From: Microbacterium sp. A20
Lineage (GTDB): Bacteria; Actinomycetota; Actinomycetes; Actinomycetales; Microbacteriaceae
Direction of reading: 5' to 3'
Length of the DNA: 64,000 nucleotides
Assembly (NCBI RefSeq): GCF_004794515.1
Contig: NZ_SSDF01000080.1
Location: forward strand, 1-64,000
Part shown: piece by piece, positions 33,084 to 43,268 of the stretch
How positions within the stretch are numbered: position 1 is the stretch's first letter
Layout of the letters: each line of letters opens with the position of its first letter
Translations under genes and position numbers: made by a program
Notes under the pieces: generated by a model
Databases searched by the model: none
Seen by the model: only the letters and a program-made list of their open reading frames with translations
What the model was told of the DNA's origin: nothing

Positions 33084-34592
33084 ATGCCTTCCGAGACGAT
33101 GACGCCTCCCCTCCGTGCCGCCGAGGCGGGACGGGCGCCGCGCGCGATCCACAACATGATCGCCGGCGAGCGCGTGGAGGGCGTCGCCACCTTCCAGAAG
33201 ATCAGCCCGGTCGACGGCTCGATCATCGCCGAGGTGCACGAGGCCGGCACCGAGCAGGTCGACCGCGCCGTGGCCGCTGCCCGGGCGGCGTTCGACGGAC
33301 CCTGGGGGCGGATGACGGTGGCCGAGCGCGCCCGTCTGCTGCGCGGGGTGGCCGATGCGATCGACCGCCGCGCCGAAGAGCTCGTCGCGGCAGAGGTCGG
33401 CGACACGGGCAAGCCCGAAGCCCTCGCCCGCGACCTCGATGTGGCGCGGGCCGCCGCCAACTTCCGCTCCTTCGCCGACACGGTCTCGTCGGCCGGACTC
33501 GACTCCTTCCTGACCGAGCTGCCGGACGGGCGTCGCGCCCTGAACTACGCGGTGCGCAAGCCGCTCGGGGTCGTCGCCGTGATCGTGCCGTGGAACCTCC
33601 CGCTGCTGCTGCTCACGTGGAAGCTCGCCCCGGCTCTCGCCACCGGCAACACGGTCGTGATCAAGCCCTCGGAGGAGACGCCGTCGTCGGCCACCCTGCT
33701 GGCCGAGATCCTCGTCGACGCCGGCGTCCCCGCCGGGGTCGTCAACGTCGTGCACGGTTTCGGTGCCGACTCCGCGGGCGAGGCGCTCACGAAGCACCCG
33801 GGCATCGACGGCGTCACCTTCACCGGAGAATCGTCCACCGGATCCGCCATCATGCGGGCGGTCTCGCCCCGCGTGCGCCCCGTCTCGTTCGAGCTCGGCG
33901 GCAAGAACGCCGCTCTCGTGTTCGCGGATGCCGACCTCGACGCCGCCGTCGCCGGTCTCGCCCGCTCCACCTACCTCAACACCGGCCAGGTGTGCCTGTG
34001 CACCGAGCGCATCTATGTGCAGCGTGCGGTCTTCGACGATGTCGCGGCCGGCCTCGCCGAGCACGCCTCCCGCCTGCGTCTGGGTCGCCCCGAGGATCCG
34101 GCCACGACCACCGGCCCCCTCATCTCGCAGGCGCACCGCGACAAGGTGCGCTCCTACTTCGACCTCGCCGTCGCCGAGGGCGCGACCGTGCTCGCCGGCG
34201 GTGGCATCCCGACCCTCGGCGACGGACTCGACGGCGGATCGTGGATCGAGCCGACCCTGTGGACGGGCCTCGACAACAGCCACCGCACCGTGCGTGAAGA
34301 GGTGTTCGGTCCGGTCGCCGCTCTCATCCCCTTCGACACCGAGGAGGAGGCGATCGCGCTGGCGAACGACACCGACTACGGCCTCGCCGCCGTCACCTGG
34401 ACCACCGACCTCACCCGCGGACACCGCGTGGCGCAGCAGATGCGCACGGGTATGTCGTGGGTCAACACCTGGTATCTGCGCGACCTGCGCAGCCCCTTCG
34501 GCGGCGTCGGCCTCTCCGGCATCGGCCGCGAGGGCGGGCACCACTCGCTCGAGTTCTACACCGAGCCGACGAACGTGTGCGTGCAGCTGTGA
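33084..34592 (+). CDS. 2-aminomuconate 6-semialdehyde dehydrogenase (ALDH family)
   Basis: The 502-residue aldehyde dehydrogenase has catalytic Glu270 in FELGGKNAALVF and Cys304 in NTGQVCLCTERIYV, the latter pattern typical of (amino/hydroxy)muconic semialdehyde dehydrogenases. Here it would oxidise 2-aminomuconate semialdehyde, made by ACMS decarboxylase, to 2-aminomuconate with NAD. A 2-hydroxymuconate semialdehyde role is the alternative. It is the first gene of a nine-gene plus-strand operon. Its stop overlaps the hydratase GTG. Confidence 0.88.
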   Translation: MPSETMTPPLRAAEAGRAPRAIHNMIAGERVEGVATFQKISPVDGSIIAEVHEAGTEQVDRAVAAARAAFDGPWGRMTVAERARLLRGVADAIDRRAEELVAAEVGDTGKPEALARDLDVARAAANFRSFADTVSSAGLDSFLTELPDGRRALNYAVRKPLGVVAVIVPWNLPLLLLTWKLAPALATGNTVVIKPSEETPSSATLLAEILVDAGVPAGVVNVVHGFGADSAGEALTKHPGIDGVTFTGESSTGSAIMRAVSPRVRPVSFELGGKNAALVFADADLDAAVAGLARSTYLNTGQVCLCTERIYVQRAVFDDVAAGLAEHASRLRLGRPEDPATTTGPLISQAHRDKVRSYFDLAVAEGATVLAGGGIPTLGDGLDGGSWIEPTLWTGLDNSHRTVREEVFGPVAALIPFDTEEEAIALANDTDYGLAAVTWTTDLTRGHRVAQQMRTGMSWVNTWYLRDLRSPFGGVGLSGIGREGGHHSLEFYTEPTNVCVQL

Positions 34593-35431
34593 CCGGCATC
34601 CACGATTCGGATGCTGTCCGTGCGGCGGACGAGCGGCTGCGGCGCGCGGCCGAATCCGGGCGCCCGTGCACCCCGGTGCGCGACCTCCTCGGCGAGACGG
34701 ATCAAGATGCCGCGTACGCGGTGCAGTCGCTCGGCATCGCCCGGCGCCTCGAAGGGGGCCGCCGGGTCGTCGGCCGCAAGATCGGCCTCACCTCGCCCGC
34801 CGTGCAGACGCAGCTCGGTGTCGACAGCCCCGACTACGGCGTGCTGCTCGACGACATGATGTTCGCCGACCGTGAGCCGATCGACCTCGCGCGCTTCCTG
34901 CAGCCACGCGCCGAGGCCGAGGTCGCCTTCGTGCTCGGCCGCGACCTCGACTCCCCCACCACCCATGTCGCCGATGTGATCCGGGCCACCGAGTTCGTGC
35001 TGCCGGCGATCGAGGTCGTCGACTGCCGCGTGGCCGGGTGGGACATCCGCATCACCGACACCATCGCCGACAACGCCTCCAGCGGAGCGGTCGTGCTCGG
35101 CACCACGCCCTGCCGCCTCGACGGGTTCGACCTGACCGCGCTCGGCATGACCCTCGACCGCGAGGGCCACCCGGTCTCGACGGGATCAGGGGCCGCGTGC
35201 CTCGGGAGCCCGGTGATCGCGGTGGCCTGGCTGGCACGCGAGGTCGCCCGACGCGGAGAACCCCTGCGCGCGGGCGAGGTCATCCTCTCCGGCGCGCTCG
35301 GCCCCATGGTCGATGCGGCCGCCGGGGTGTACCGCGCCCGACTCGACGGGCTCGGCGAGGTGCGTGCCGACTTCTTCGGTGCGGCATCCGGAACAGCATC
35401 GAGCACGTCATCGGAAGGGGCTGCGGCATGA
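34589..35431 (+). CDS. 2-oxopent-4-enoate (2-keto-4-pentenoate) hydratase
   Basis: The 280-residue FAH-family protein shows [31 protein letters not shown], the pattern of MhpD/XylJ hydratases, with acidic metal ligands in [12 protein letters not shown] and IEVVDCR. It adds water to 2-oxopent-4-enoate to give 4-hydroxy-2-oxovalerate. The GTG start at 34589 overlaps the ALDH stop (GTGA). It is distinguished from the decarboxylase paralogue at 37394 by the RKIGLT motif. Confidence 0.85.
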   Translation: MTGIHDSDAVRAADERLRRAAESGRPCTPVRDLLGETDQDAAYAVQSLGIARRLEGGRRVVGRKIGLTSPAVQTQLGVDSPDYGVLLDDMMFADREPIDLARFLQPRAEAEVAFVLGRDLDSPTTHVADVIRATEFVLPAIEVVDCRVAGWDIRITDTIADNASSGAVVLGTTPCRLDGFDLTALGMTLDREGHPVSTGSGAACLGSPVIAVAWLAREVARRGEPLRAGEVILSGALGPMVDAAAGVYRARLDGLGEVRADFFGAASGTASSTSSEGAAA

Positions 35432-36366
35432 CCGTCGGCATCGCCATCATCGGCTCGGGCAACATCGGCACCGACCTGCTCATCAAGGTCAAGCGGCTCT
35501 CGACCACGCTGCATGTGGTCGCGATGGCCGGCATCGACGAGCAGTCCGACGGGCTCGCCCGTGCACGCCGGCTCGGTGTCGCCACCACTCACGAGGGCGT
35601 GGACGGACTCATCGCGATGCCCGAGTTCGCCGATGTCGAGCTGGTGTTCGACGCGACCTCGGCCGGCGCCCACGCCCGCAACGACGCGCTCGTGCGCAAC
35701 GCCGGTCGAGTGATGGTCGACCTGACCCCCGCGGCCATCGGCCCCTACGTCGTGCCGGTCGTGAACCTCGAGGCGCACCTCGGTGCGACGAACGTGAACA
35801 TGGTGACGTGCGGTGGCCAGGCCACGGTGCCGATGGTGGCCGCGGTGTCGCGCGTCGCCCCGGTGGCATACGCCGAGATCGTCGCGTCGATCGCCTCGAA
35901 GTCCGCCGGCCCCGGCACGCGCGCGAACATCGACGAGTTCACCGAGACGACGGCCCGCGCGTTGGAGGTGATCGGCGGCGCCGACCACGGCAAGGCGATC
36001 ATCGTGCTCAACCCCGCCGACCCGCCGCTCATCATGCGCGACACTGTCTTCTGCCTGGTCGAGGGCGACCCGGACGCACTGGATCGGGAGGCCGTCAGCG
36101 CCTCGGTCGCCGATATGGTCGCCGCAGTGCAGGCCTACGTCGGCGGCTACCGACTCAAGCAGCAGGTGCAGTTCGATGCGGTCGACGAGGCCTACGTGCC
36201 CGCGCTCGACCGGCCGTTCCGCGGCACGCGCGTGAGCGTGCTGCTGGAGGTGGCCGGCGCCGGGCACTATCTTCCGGAGTACGCGGGCAATCTCGACATC
36301 ATGACCTCGGCCGCCCTGCGCACGGCCGAGCGACTCGTCGCCGAACGGACAGGGGTTCCCGCATGA
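35428..36366 (+). CDS. Acetaldehyde dehydrogenase (acetylating)
   Basis: The 312-residue protein has the NAD motif [16 protein letters not shown] and the catalytic cysteine in [12 protein letters not shown], matching MhpF/DmpF/BphJ. It converts acetaldehyde, CoA and NAD to acetyl-CoA. It normally forms a complex with the aldolase encoded next, and the two genes overlap by four bases here, which supports coupled synthesis and substrate channelling. Confidence 0.93.
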   Translation: MTVGIAIIGSGNIGTDLLIKVKRLSTTLHVVAMAGIDEQSDGLARARRLGVATTHEGVDGLIAMPEFADVELVFDATSAGAHARNDALVRNAGRVMVDLTPAAIGPYVVPVVNLEAHLGATNVNMVTCGGQATVPMVAAVSRVAPVAYAEIVASIASKSAGPGTRANIDEFTETTARALEVIGGADHGKAIIVLNPADPPLIMRDTVFCLVEGDPDALDREAVSASVADMVAAVQAYVGGYRLKQQVQFDAVDEAYVPALDRPFRGTRVSVLLEVAGAGHYLPEYAGNLDIMTSAALRTAERLVAERTGVPA

Positions 36367-37397
36367 CCGCCTCATCTCCCCGTGTGTACGTGCAAGACGT
36401 CACCCTCCGCGACGGCATGCACGCCATCGGCCACGGCTACACGACCGAACAGGTGCGTGACATCGCCCGAGCTCTCGAAACCGCGGGGGTCGATGCCATC
36501 GAGGTCGCGCACGGCGACGGCCTCGGCGGGTCCAGCGTCGCCTACGGCCAGGGCGCGCACACAGACTGGCAGTGGATCGAGGCGGCGGCCGAGGTGCTGG
36601 ACCGCGCCGTCCTGACCACCCTGATCCTGCCCGGCATCGGCACGATCGACGACCTCGCCCGTGCCCGTGACCTCGGTGTCGCGAGCGTCCGGGTCGCGAC
36701 GCACTGCACCGAGGCCGACGTCGCGATCCAGCACATCACCTGGGCGCGCGAGCACGGCATGGACGTCTCCGGCTTCCTGATGATGAGCCACCTCAACGAC
36801 CCGCGGGGCCTGGCCGAACAGGCGAAGATCATGGAGGCGGCCGGCGCGCACTGCGTGTACGTCACCGACTCGGGCGGGCGCCTCACCATGCGCGACGTCG
36901 CCGACCGCGTCGACGCCTACCGCGACGTGCTCGATCCGGGCACGCAGATCGGCATCCACGCGCACGAGAACCTCTCCTTGAGCGTGGCCAACAGCGTCAC
37001 GGCGGTCGAGCACGGCGTGTACCGGGTCGACGCCTCGCTCGCAGGACAGGGCGCCGGGGCGGGCAACTGCCCGATCGAGGCGTTCATCGCGGTGGCCGAC
37101 CTGCTCGGCTGGGAGCACGGCTGCGACCTGTTCGCGCTGCAGGATGCGGCGGAAGAGCTCGTGCGTCCGCTGCAGCGCCGTCCCGTCCGCGTCGACCGCG
37201 AGACCCTCACGCTCGGCTACGCAGGGGTGTACTCGAGCTTCCTGCTGCACGCCGAGCGGGCGGCCGACAAGCACGGTCTCGACGCCCGCGACATCCTCGT
37301 GGAGCTCGGTCGCCGCCGGATGGTGGGCGGCCAGGAAGACATGATCGTCGACGTGGCCCTCGACCTCGTCGCCGCCCGCTCGGGGGTGACCTCATGA
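36363..37397 (+). CDS. 4-hydroxy-2-oxovalerate aldolase
   Basis: The 344-residue DRE-TIM metallolyase has [15 protein letters not shown], the metal-binding HAHENLSL segment and a C-terminal communication domain. It cleaves 4-hydroxy-2-oxovalerate into pyruvate and acetaldehyde, which passes to the dehydrogenase encoded just upstream. Both ends overlap adjacent genes by four bases. Full length and motifs match DmpG/BphI/MhpE. Confidence 0.93.
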   Translation: MTASSPRVYVQDVTLRDGMHAIGHGYTTEQVRDIARALETAGVDAIEVAHGDGLGGSSVAYGQGAHTDWQWIEAAAEVLDRAVLTTLILPGIGTIDDLARARDLGVASVRVATHCTEADVAIQHITWAREHGMDVSGFLMMSHLNDPRGLAEQAKIMEAAGAHCVYVTDSGGRLTMRDVADRVDAYRDVLDPGTQIGIHAHENLSLSVANSVTAVEHGVYRVDASLAGQGAGAGNCPIEAFIAVADLLGWEHGCDLFALQDAAEELVRPLQRRPVRVDRETLTLGYAGVYSSFLLHAERAADKHGLDARDILVELGRRRMVGGQEDMIVDVALDLVAARSGVTS

Positions 37398-38200
37398 CCG
37401 CGGATGCCGTGTTCGCCGCCGCGCTCGACACCGCGCAGCGCACCGCGAGCCCGATCAGCCAGCTCTCCTCGACCGAAGACGTCGGCCTCGACACCGCCTA
37501 CGCCACGCAGCACGCTCTGATCGCCCGCCGACTCGCCCGCGGCGAGCGCATCACGGGTCTCAAGCTCGGCTTCACGAGCCAGGCGAAGGCGCAGCAGATG
37601 GGCGTGCACGACGTGATCATGGGCACCCTCACCGATGCCATGCGCCTCGACGACGGAGCGGAGTTCGACCGCCGCTCCGCCATCCACCCGCGCATCGAGC
37701 CCGAGGTCGCCTACCTTCTGGCGGCCGACATCGACGGGTCCGAGGCCGGTCGTCCGCTGGCGGACGTCGTCGCCGCGGTCGCTCCCGCGCTGGAGATCAT
37801 CGACTCGCGGTACCGCGACTTCCGCTTCAGCCTCGCCGACGTCGTGGCCGACAACACCTCGGCCGCCGCGTACGTCATCGGCCCGTGGATTCCGTTGGCC
37901 CAGGCCGGTGCCCTCGACAACAGGGCCGTGCGGCTCGAGGTCGACGGCAGGGTCAGCGCAACGGGTTCCACGGCCGCCATCCTCGGCAACCCGGCCCGCG
38001 CCATCGCCGCGGCTGAACGCCTCGCCGCCCGCCACGGATTCACGCTCCGCGCCGGCACGGTGCTGCTCGCCGGCGCCGCGACCGCCGCCATCCCCCTGCC
38101 TGACCATGGCGTCGTCGAGGCGACCATCACAGGGCTCGGCCGCGTCGGCATCCGTACGCACGACGGGGCTCACAGCCTCGCGCAGGAGGGATCACAATGA
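37394..38200 (+). CDS. 4-oxalocrotonate (2-oxo-3-hexenedioate) decarboxylase
   Basis: The 268-residue FAH-family protein reads [29 protein letters not shown], matching the decarboxylase branch (XylI/DmpH/AmnE) rather than the hydratase branch. Acidic metal ligands lie in [12 protein letters not shown]. It decarboxylates 2-oxo-3-hexenedioate from the deaminase step to 2-oxopent-4-enoate. The start overlaps the aldolase stop and the end overlaps the deaminase start. Confidence 0.85.
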   Translation: MTADAVFAAALDTAQRTASPISQLSSTEDVGLDTAYATQHALIARRLARGERITGLKLGFTSQAKAQQMGVHDVIMGTLTDAMRLDDGAEFDRRSAIHPRIEPEVAYLLAADIDGSEAGRPLADVVAAVAPALEIIDSRYRDFRFSLADVVADNTSAAAYVIGPWIPLAQAGALDNRAVRLEVDGRVSATGSTAAILGNPARAIAAAERLAARHGFTLRAGTVLLAGAATAAIPLPDHGVVEATITGLGRVGIRTHDGAHSLAQEGSQ

Positions 38201-38667
38201 CCGGATCAGGCGGCATCCTCGTCGAGGGCAAGGCAACCCCGCGAGGTCGTTTCCCGCACGTCAAGGTCTCCGGCGACCTGGTCTTCGTCTCCGGAACCTC
38301 GAGCAGGCGCCCCGACAACACCATCGCCGGCGCCGAGGCCGACGAGTTCGGGGCCACCCGCCTCGATGTCGCCGTGCAGACCCGCGCGGTCATCGAGAAC
38401 ATCCGCGAGGTGCTGGCCGCCGCCGGCTGCACGCTCGACGACCTCGTGCAGGCGACGAGCTTCCTCGTCGACATGAACGATTTCGCTGAGTACAACGCCG
38501 TCTGGGCCGAGTACTTCGACGAGCAGGGCCCGGCCCGCACCACGGTCGCCGTGCACGCCCTGCCCCATCCGCACCTGCGCATCGAGATCCAGGCGATCGC
38601 TCGACGCCCCGAACCCGTAACCACCACCGACCACAACACCGCTGCCACTCTCGAGGAGGAGAAATGA
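38197..38667 (+). CDS. RidA-family 2-aminomuconate deaminase
   Basis: The 156-residue protein belongs to the RidA/YjgF family ([60 protein letters not shown]). In kynurenine meta-cleavage operons this member removes the amino group of 2-aminomuconate to give 4-oxalocrotonate and ammonia. The position between the decarboxylase and 3-hydroxyanthranilate dioxygenase supports that role. A general enamine deaminase role is possible. Start and stop overlap neighbours (ATGA). Confidence 0.85.
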   Translation: MTGSGGILVEGKATPRGRFPHVKVSGDLVFVSGTSSRRPDNTIAGAEADEFGATRLDVAVQTRAVIENIREVLAAAGCTLDDLVQATSFLVDMNDFAEYNAVWAEYFDEQGPARTTVAVHALPHPHLRIEIQAIARRPEPVTTTDHNTAATLEEEK

Positions 38668-39200
38668 GCACCACCACACCCGTCATCCCACCCGTGATCG
38701 ATTTCCCCGCGTGGATCAAGGAGAACGAGCACCTCCTGAAGCCGCCGGTCAACAACAAGGCCGCCTGGACGCCGATGGGCGACTTCATCGTGCAGGTCGT
38801 CGGCGGCCCGAACCAGCGCACCGACTTCCACTTCGACCCGTACGAGGAGTGGTTCTACCAGTACCGCGGCAACATGCACGTGAACATCCAGACGCCCGAG
38901 GGCCTGCGGCGCATCGACATCCGCGAGGGCGAGATGTGGCTGCTGCCCGGCAACGTGTTCCACTCGCCGCAGCGCCCCGAAGAGGGTTCCATCGGCATCG
39001 TGATCGAGCGCATCCGCGAAGAGGGCACGCTCGAGAAGTTCGCCTGGTTCTGCCCGAACTGCAACGCCAAGGTGCACGAGGTCGAGCTGCAGGTGCGTGA
39101 CATCGTCGAGGACCTGCCGCCGGTGTTCCGCGACTTCTACGAGAGCGAAGAGGGGCGCACCTGCCCGGAGTGCGGCGCCGTCCATCCCGGCAAGGGCTGA
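38664..39200 (+). CDS. nbaC: 3-hydroxyanthranilate 3,4-dioxygenase
   Basis: The 178-residue cupin cleaves 3-hydroxyanthranilate with O2 to 2-amino-3-carboxymuconate semialdehyde. His56, Glu62 and His100 fit the Fe(II) triad, and the four cysteines CPNC (130, 133) and CPEC (167, 170) fit the rubredoxin-like second iron site of bacterial enzymes, all with a constant offset. This is a strong family match. It overlaps the deaminase gene by four bases, and ACMS decarboxylase follows. Confidence 0.94.
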   Translation: MSTTTPVIPPVIDFPAWIKENEHLLKPPVNNKAAWTPMGDFIVQVVGGPNQRTDFHFDPYEEWFYQYRGNMHVNIQTPEGLRRIDIREGEMWLLPGNVFHSPQRPEEGSIGIVIERIREEGTLEKFAWFCPNCNAKVHEVELQVRDIVEDLPPVFRDFYESEEGRTCPECGAVHPGKG

Positions 39201-39206
39201 AGCCCC

Positions 39207-40199
39207 TTGGGCACGATCGACGTCCACACCCACTTCGTGCCGAGTTCCTGGCCCGACCTGTACACGCAGGTCGGGCCGGGTCTCTGGCCGACGCTCCGCG
39301 TGGACTCCGAGCGCGAGGCGATGATCATGCTCGGCGAGACCGAGTTCCGACGCATCGGCGACGACTGCTGGGATGCCGAGGTGCGCCTGGCCGACATGGA
39401 TGCCGACGGCGTCGAGATGCAGGTCGTCTCCCCCACGCCCGTGTTCTTCTCCTACGACAAGTCGGGTGACGAGGCGGTCAAGGTCGCGCGCATCTTCAAC
39501 GACCTGGCCCTGGAGATCTGCGCTCCCGCACCCGATCGGCTGATCCCGTTCGCGCAGGTGCCGCTGCAGGATCCGGATGCGGCGTGCGCCGAGGCCGACC
39601 GCGCCATCGCCTCCGGCCATGCGGGTGTCGAGATCGGCAACCACGTCGGCGACCGGGATCTCGACGACGAGGGCACCGTGACGTTCCTGCAGCACTGCGC
39701 CGATCGCGGCATCCCCGTCTTCGTGCATCCGTGGGATATGGCGGGCTCGCCGCGGCTCGACCGGTGGATGGCCCGCTGGCTCACCGGCATGCCCGCCGAG
39801 ACGCACCTGTCGATCATCGCCCTCATCCTGGGTGGTGTCTTCGACCGCGTGCCGCCGTCGCTGCGCCTGGCGTTCGCGCACGGCGGCGGATCCTTCGCCT
39901 TCTGGCTGGGCCGGTTCGAGAACGCCTGGCTGCAGCGACCCGACCTCATCGGCGTGAGCGAGCGCCCGCCGTCGGCCTACCTCGACCGGTTCAGCGTCGA
40001 CAGCGTCGTGTTCGACCCGGTCGCGCTGCGGGTGCTGGTCGAGACACTCGGCACCTCGCAGGTGATGGTCGGAAGCGACTATCCCTACCCGCTGGGCGAG
40101 CGGCCCGTCGGCAGCGTCGTCGACCGCGCCGACTTCCTCGACGAGGCGCAGAAGAGCGCCATCCGCCGGGACAACGCCCTGCGCTTCCTGGGGCGCTGA
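39207..40199 (+). CDS. nbaD: 2-amino-3-carboxymuconate-6-semialdehyde decarboxylase (ACMSD)
   Basis: The 330-residue amidohydrolase-2 protein has IDVHTHFVP (metal ligands), PVFVHPWDMAG, LAFAHGGGSFAFWLGRF and MVGSDYPYPLG, all typical of ACMSD. It decarboxylates ACMS to 2-aminomuconate semialdehyde and so steers flux away from spontaneous quinolinate formation. The start appears to be TTG at 39207, six bases after the dioxygenase stop. No in-frame ATG lies before the metal motif. Confidence 0.9.
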   Translation: MGTIDVHTHFVPSSWPDLYTQVGPGLWPTLRVDSEREAMIMLGETEFRRIGDDCWDAEVRLADMDADGVEMQVVSPTPVFFSYDKSGDEAVKVARIFNDLALEICAPAPDRLIPFAQVPLQDPDAACAEADRAIASGHAGVEIGNHVGDRDLDDEGTVTFLQHCADRGIPVFVHPWDMAGSPRLDRWMARWLTGMPAETHLSIIALILGGVFDRVPPSLRLAFAHGGGSFAFWLGRFENAWLQRPDLIGVSERPPSAYLDRFSVDSVVFDPVALRVLVETLGTSQVMVGSDYPYPLGERPVGSVVDRADFLDEAQKSAIRRDNALRFLGR

Positions 40200-40225
40200 C
40201 CCCGCCCGACCCCGAACGGACACTC

Positions 40226-41500
40226 ATGAGCACCACCTCCACCCGCCCCGCCATCGACCGTGCGACCTGCGCAGCCCTCGACGAGACCGACCCGCTGGCC
40301 CCGATGCGCGACCGCTTCGTGCTGCCGGAGGGCGTCATCTACCTCGACGGCAACTCGCTCGGTGTGCTGCCGCGTCACACGGCCGCGCACCTGCAGCGCG
40401 TCATCACCGAGGAGTGGGGCACGGGGCTCATCCGCAGTTGGAACGACGCCGGGTGGTTCGCGAAGCCGCGCACGGTCGGCGACCGCATCGCGCCGCTGAT
40501 CGGGGCGGATGCCGGGGAGGTCGTGCTCGGCGACTCGACCTCGGCGAGCCTGTTCCAGGCAGCGGTCGCCGCTGTCCGTCTGCGACCGGGCCGACGCGTG
40601 ATCGTCGCGGAGCGCGGCAACTTCCCCACCGACCTCTACATGCTGGAGGCCGTGCAGGAGCTGCTCGGCGGCGGAACGCCCCTGGAGCGCCGCCTCATCT
40701 CGGACGACGGCCCCACCCTCGACGACGTGCTCGACGATCACGTCGCGGTCGTCGTGCTCACCCAGGTCGACTACCGCACCGGACGGATGCACGACATGGC
40801 CGAGGTCACGCGCAAGGTGCACGCCGCCGGTGCGCTGGTGGTCTGGGACCTGTGCCACAGCGCCGGTGCGGTCCCGATCGACCTGAACGGAGCGGATGCC
40901 GACTTCGCGGTCGGCTGCACCTACAAATACCTCAACGGCGGTCCCGGCTCGCCGTCGTTCATCTGGGCGGCCACCCGCCACCACGATGCCGCCCGCCCGG
41001 CGCTCACCGGCTGGCACGGCCACGTCCGCCCGTTCGACTTCACCGTGGAGTACGCCCCCGCCGCGGGCATCGAGCGCTTCCGCGTCGGCACGCCGCAGCT
41101 ACTGTCGGTCGCCGGGCTCGAAGCCAGCCTCGACATCTGGGACGACGTCGACATGGAGCTCGTCCGGGAGAAGAGCCTCCGGCTGACCGAGCTCTTCATG
41201 TCCCTCGTCGACACGCGGCTGACCCCGCACTGGGGCATCGAGCCGGTCACTCCTCGGGAGTCCAGCCGCCGCGGCAGCCAGGTTTCGCTCCGCCACGAAG
41301 ACGGCTACGCGGTGATGCAGGCCCTGATCGAGCGCGGGGTCATCGGCGATTTCCGGGCGCCCGACCTCATCCGCTTCGGCTTCACGCCGCTCTACACCTC
41401 GTATGCCGACGTGTGGGATGCGGTCGATGTGCTGGAGGATGTGCTGCGCACCGAGGTCTGGCGCGAACCGCGGTTCGCCCGCCGCGGCACCGTCACCTGA
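40226..41500 (+). CDS. kynU: Kynureninase
   Basis: The 424-residue PLP enzyme shows YLDGNSLGVLPR at the N-terminus and CTYKYLNGGPGSP with the PLP lysine at residue 234. It cleaves kynurenine or 3-hydroxykynurenine to (3-hydroxy)anthranilate and alanine. It closes the operon at the chemical entry point: 3-hydroxyanthranilate then goes through the upstream-encoded enzymes to pyruvate and acetyl-CoA. Tryptophan dioxygenase, formamidase and kynurenine monooxygenase are not in the window. ATG 40226 lies 26 bases after the ACMSD stop. Confidence 0.93.
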   Translation: MSTTSTRPAIDRATCAALDETDPLAPMRDRFVLPEGVIYLDGNSLGVLPRHTAAHLQRVITEEWGTGLIRSWNDAGWFAKPRTVGDRIAPLIGADAGEVVLGDSTSASLFQAAVAAVRLRPGRRVIVAERGNFPTDLYMLEAVQELLGGGTPLERRLISDDGPTLDDVLDDHVAVVVLTQVDYRTGRMHDMAEVTRKVHAAGALVVWDLCHSAGAVPIDLNGADADFAVGCTYKYLNGGPGSPSFIWAATRHHDAARPALTGWHGHVRPFDFTVEYAPAAGIERFRVGTPQLLSVAGLEASLDIWDDVDMELVREKSLRLTELFMSLVDTRLTPHWGIEPVTPRESSRRGSQVSLRHEDGYAVMQALIERGVIGDFRAPDLIRFGFTPLYTSYADVWDAVDVLEDVLRTEVWREPRFARRGTVT

Positions 41501-41546
41501 ACACCGTCAACTGAAGTGCGGGTCAGGAGAGGTCCGTCGCCCTGTT

Positions 41547-42413
41547 TCACCGATAGATCGCGATTGGATGCAGCACTACTCCGGGATACCGCAACGTAAT
41601 GTCGTCCATGGTGAGTTCAACACCGAGCGCAGCAGCTGGCTCAATGAAGCCCGCCAGCGCTTCGGTAATAACGTCCGTTTCCTTAGAAGTCGGGGGCGTC
41701 TCTCGGAGCACACGAATTGCCGGGATCGCCTCGCCTTCGTTGATTAGTGACTCTACTTGAGCAATAACGGTGAACTCCCCCTCTACAGATTGAGTGCCGC
41801 TGACGATATAGTCCTCGTCCAACCGCGCAGAGACTCGCGGCGCAGGAACCCCTAGAGGCTGTATAGACACCATGATGCTCTTGCCCTCGCCTCGCCCCCT
41901 CATCCAGCCCGCCATCATCCTCGCTTGCTTCTTGGTCTCGGCCAGCTGAGCGGCGGGCTGCTTGAAGATCGAATTCTGATCGGCCGCCTGGTTGGCGTAG
42001 TCAATAAACGTCAGGAACAGCTGTTGGACGGGCGAAAGGCTCACAACGGCTTTGAACCGGATCGTGTCTCCCACGGCGATCTCGTTGCGAGTACCGACGT
42101 CCCATGCGTCCAGCTCGCCGAAAGCGCTTGCTTCGGTGAGGTGGTGGCTCCAGGCCTCGAAGGCAGAAAAGTTGGTACGCGAGCGAGTAAGTTCTTCTTC
42201 AACGTTCGAAGCCTTTTTCTTCGACGCGTTGGCCTTTACTGGACCGTAACCGACCGTACCTCCGAGCCCGCCCTCCCGAGCTTCGCTGACCTTCTCGAGG
42301 ATCTCATCGACTTTCCCCGCCTCGAAAGCAGACAGACTATTGATGATCGTCTCATGGTTCAAATACAGAAACTCCTTGTGAAGCTGAACCTTGGGCCGCT
42401 TGTATCCGCTCAT
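41547..42413 (-). CDS. Uncharacterised protein (DUF6414-like)
   Basis: The 288-residue protein begins with VQLHKEFLYLNHETIINSLSAFEAG and has a predicted coiled or helical middle (about residues 150-175), then a beta-rich C-terminus. The N-terminal FLYL...N pattern resembles DUF6414, a family without proven function. The assignment is from memory of the pattern. The gene is clearly more AT-rich than the flanking operons and has codon use unlike them, which suggests recent acquisition. It stands alone between the kynurenine operon and the GntR gene. Confidence 0.55.
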   Translation of the reverse strand: MSGYKRPKVQLHKEFLYLNHETIINSLSAFEAGKVDEILEKVSEAREGGLGGTVGYGPVKANASKKKASNVEEELTRSRTNFSAFEAWSHHLTEASAFGELDAWDVGTRNEIAVGDTIRFKAVVSLSPVQQLFLTFIDYANQAADQNSIFKQPAAQLAETKKQARMMAGWMRGRGEGKSIMVSIQPLGVPAPRVSARLDEDYIVSGTQSVEGEFTVIAQVESLINEGEAIPAIRVLRETPPTSKETDVITEALAGFIEPAAALGVELTMDDITLRYPGVVLHPIAIYR

Positions 42414-42502
42414 CGCTCGAATCTAGCGCCTTTGTTTCCTCTCTGCGGAACTGACGCCTCTCGCGCAAATAGGCGCCAGCTCCACCTCTCGCGCGTTGCG
42501 CC

Positions 42503-43234
42503 TCAGGCGCTGTCGCCCGCAGCCTCGGTCGCCGCGGCGTCGAGCAGGGCGATGACACCGTCGCGCACGTGGTTCAGGTGCGACTCGAGCACGCGCAGCG
42601 CCTCGTCCGCGTCGCCGGCCGCGACCACGTCGATGAGTTCACTGTGCGAGTGGTCGTGCGCACCGGGCGAGACCAGGCGCCAGCCGAGCACATAGCGGCC
42701 CAGCTTCAGGCGCAGCTGCTCGATCATCTCCCACATCAGCGGGCGCGACTCGGCGTCGTAGAGCGTCGCGTAGAACTCGGTGCGCGCCTCGACGAACTCG
42801 CCGCCCTCGGAGATGTCGTCCGCCGTCTTGGCGAGCTCACGCAGGCGGTCGACCCGCTCGGGCGTGATCTCGGCCATCGCCAGGCGCAGTGCCTCTTTCT
42901 CGAGCAGTGTGCGCAGGTGGTAGACCTCCGTGGCCTCCTCGACCGAGAGCGCACGCACCATCGCACCGCGGCGGGCGTGGAAGATCACGAGCCCGTCGGC
43001 CTCGAGCTGGATCAGGGCGGAGCGGATCGGCAGCCGGGAGATGCCGATGGACTCGGCCAGCGTCTCCTGCCGCAACTTCATTCCCGGTGGCAGCGTTCCG
43101 TCGAGGATCGCATCGCGGATGATGTCGTACGCCATCGCCCCGACCGACCGGTATCCGGCTCCGTGCCGCTGCGCGAGCTTCTGCAGCGCCTCGGCCCGCT
43201 CCTTGGGCGACACCACGTTCCCTGATTGCACCAT
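42503..43234 (-). CDS. GntR family transcriptional regulator, FCD (FadR-like) domain
   Basis: The 243-residue protein has a GntR winged helix (IIRDAILDGTLPPGMKLRQE, LAESIGISRLPIRSALIQLEADG) and a C-terminal FCD all-helical domain with metal-binding histidines (HDHSHSELID). FCD regulators usually repress catabolic genes and release DNA on binding an organic acid. A copy of the shared palindrome (43269-43281) lies 35 bases upstream of its start, as expected for autoregulation. This makes it the leading candidate for the regulator of operators A-D. Confidence 0.88.
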   Translation of the reverse strand: MVQSGNVVSPKERAEALQKLAQRHGAGYRSVGAMAYDIIRDAILDGTLPPGMKLRQETLAESIGISRLPIRSALIQLEADGLVIFHARRGAMVRALSVEEATEVYHLRTLLEKEALRLAMAEITPERVDRLRELAKTADDISEGGEFVEARTEFYATLYDAESRPLMWEMIEQLRLKLGRYVLGWRLVSPGAHDHSHSELIDVVAAGDADEALRVLESHLNHVRDGVIALLDAAATEAAGDSA

Positions 43235-43268
43235 GGGCCGAGGTTATCGGATCAGCGCCCCGAACTCT

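Noticed and set aside
38127..40223. 698-codon open frame on the minus strand
   Set aside because: It runs antisense to the kynurenine operon genes, whose motifs and overlaps are convincing. The product is low-complexity.
42503..43234. GntR/FCD protein as regulator of the kynurenine operon
   Set aside because: The operator motif is absent from the promoter at 33001-33083, and a divergent LysR gene is the more natural regulator.
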